Part shown: positions 5,419 to 5,929 of the stretch, piece after piece
How positions within the stretch are numbered: the stretch's first letter is position 1
Layout: each line of letters begins with the position of its first letter
NCBI GenBank assembly: GCA_005772945.1
Contig: SXIE01000231.1
Location: 1-5,929, forward strand
DNA from: Pseudomonadota bacterium
Lineage (GTDB): Bacteria; Myxococcota; UBA9042; PHBI01
Reading direction: 5' to 3'
Length of the DNA: 5,929 bases
Made by a program: the position numbers and the translations under genes
The notes under the pieces: model-generated
Database searches by the model: none
What the model was told of the DNA's origin: nothing
What the model saw: the letters and a program-made list of their open reading frames with translations, nothing else

Positions 5419-5929
5419 TCAGGGGCTGGGACAGCCGGTCATCTCGCGCACCCAGCGCGTGACGACGTCGACCCCGGCCTCGTCGATGCGCGCGCTCCCA
5501 AGCGGCGGCATCTGCCCCGGGAGCTCCGTCCCGCGGCGGGCGATGCGGGCGACGAGGACGCTGTTCTCGGGCGCGCCGGGAGCCAGGATCCGGGTGGCCG
5601 CGGCGCCGCCCGGCAGGCCGAGATCGCCGCGCGTCGGTGGCACGTCGCAGATGTTCATCTGCGCGAGCGGGATGGACGCGCGAAGGTCGAGGTTCGTGCC
5701 GCTCGTACCGCCCGGGGTGTGGCACGCGCTGCAGTTGAGGTGGAGCCAGGCGCGGGCGCGGCTCTCGAGGCTCGCGCTCGCGTCGCCGAGCGCGGGATGC
5801 GGTGAGACGGCGCCGAGCGTCTCGGCGCTCGGCACCTCGGGGGTCGGCGCGAAGAGCCCGAAGGCGCGCCACGCCAAGAGCTGGTTCACGCGGGCGCCGC
5901 CCAGCACCCAGGGATAGGCGCTCGAAACC
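5419..5929 (-). CDS. Cytochrome c-domain protein, C-terminal part only
   Basis: The frame is open from the right edge to TGA at 5419-5421, giving the last 169 residues; the N-terminus lies outside the window, so internal GTG or ATG codons (such as 5907) are not starts. A single covalent haem c site, Cys66-Ser-Ala-Cys69-His70 in window numbering, lies in Leu-Asn-Cys-Ser-Ala-Cys-His-Thr-Pro-Gly-Gly. Met140 in Met-Pro-Pro-Leu-Gly-Ser is the likely distal haem ligand. The segment Asn-Ile-Cys-Asp-Val-Pro-Pro, then Gly-Asp-Leu-Gly and Ala-Pro-Gly-Ala-Pro-Glu-Asn-Ser, recalls the C-terminal domain of large SO2930/HNE_0200-type cytochrome proteins (family named from memory), often fused to other domains in myxobacteria. 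It should act in periplasmic or extracytoplasmic electron transfer; the substrate depends on the missing part. It converges on the propeller operon and is probably an independent unit. No T-run terminator is visible after its stop. Confidence 0.85.
   Translation of the reverse strand, partial: VSSAYPWVLGGARVNQLLAWRAFGLFAPTPEVPSAETLGAVSPHPALGDASASLESRARAWLHLNCSACHTPGGTSGTNLDLRASIPLAQMNICDVPPTRGDLGLPGGAAATRILAPGAPENSVLVARIARRGTELPGQMPPLGSARIDEAGVDVVTRWVREMTGCPSP

Noticed and set aside
4556..5917. 453-codon plus-strand frame reading through the operon end and over the cytochrome gene
   Set aside because: It passes through the terminator and is out of frame with the propeller; the minus strand encodes a clear CxxCH domain in the same stretch.
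1..5929. CRISPR arrays, tRNA or rRNA genes, transposases or insertion-sequence ends
   Set aside because: No regularly spaced repeats, RNA-gene signatures or transposase motifs were seen on either strand.

Overview
The window is very GC-rich, with strong G/C at third codon positions. Its genes encode lipoproteins with Thr/Asp/Pro-rich linkers, beta-propeller surface proteins and a c-type cytochrome domain, and one promoter looks sigma-54 dependent. This combination fits a Myxococcota (deltaproteobacterial) chromosome best. That is inference from composition and gene content; no marker gene is present.

Layout. Left, minus strand: the start of a glycine-rich single-pass membrane protein (221 to the left edge). 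Just upstream of it, on the same strand, is a complete DUSP23-like tyrosine/dual-specificity phosphatase with a lipoprotein-type leader (929-270). A divergent 372-base gap (930-1301) follows. It holds a near-perfect sigma-54 -24/-12 element at 1252-1267, an upstream inverted repeat at 1149-1200 that could be an activator site, a small direct repeat (983-997) and a hairpin (1043-1077). Centre, plus strand: a three-gene operon made of a 530-residue beta-propeller lipoprotein (1302-2894), a 228-residue exported outer-membrane-barrel-like protein (2891-3577, sharing GTGA with the first gene) and a 567-residue beta-propeller lipoprotein with a repeat-built linker (3618-5321). A palindrome plus T-run terminator follows at 5324-5343. 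Right, minus strand and convergent: the C-terminal 169 residues of a protein ending in a CxxCH cytochrome c domain (5929-5419).

How the genes may work together. The two propeller lipoproteins look like distant paralogues: they share segment order, Asp-Gly-Lys propeller turns and a short C-terminal Ser-Phe-x-Leu-x-Gly motif. They flank a probable beta-barrel, so the operon plausibly builds an envelope assembly of a barrel with two lipid-anchored propellers, switched on by a sigma-54 activator. None of the three proteins has a function I can name, and the assembly is inferred from gene order and export signals. This operon is the best candidate here for an undescribed system.
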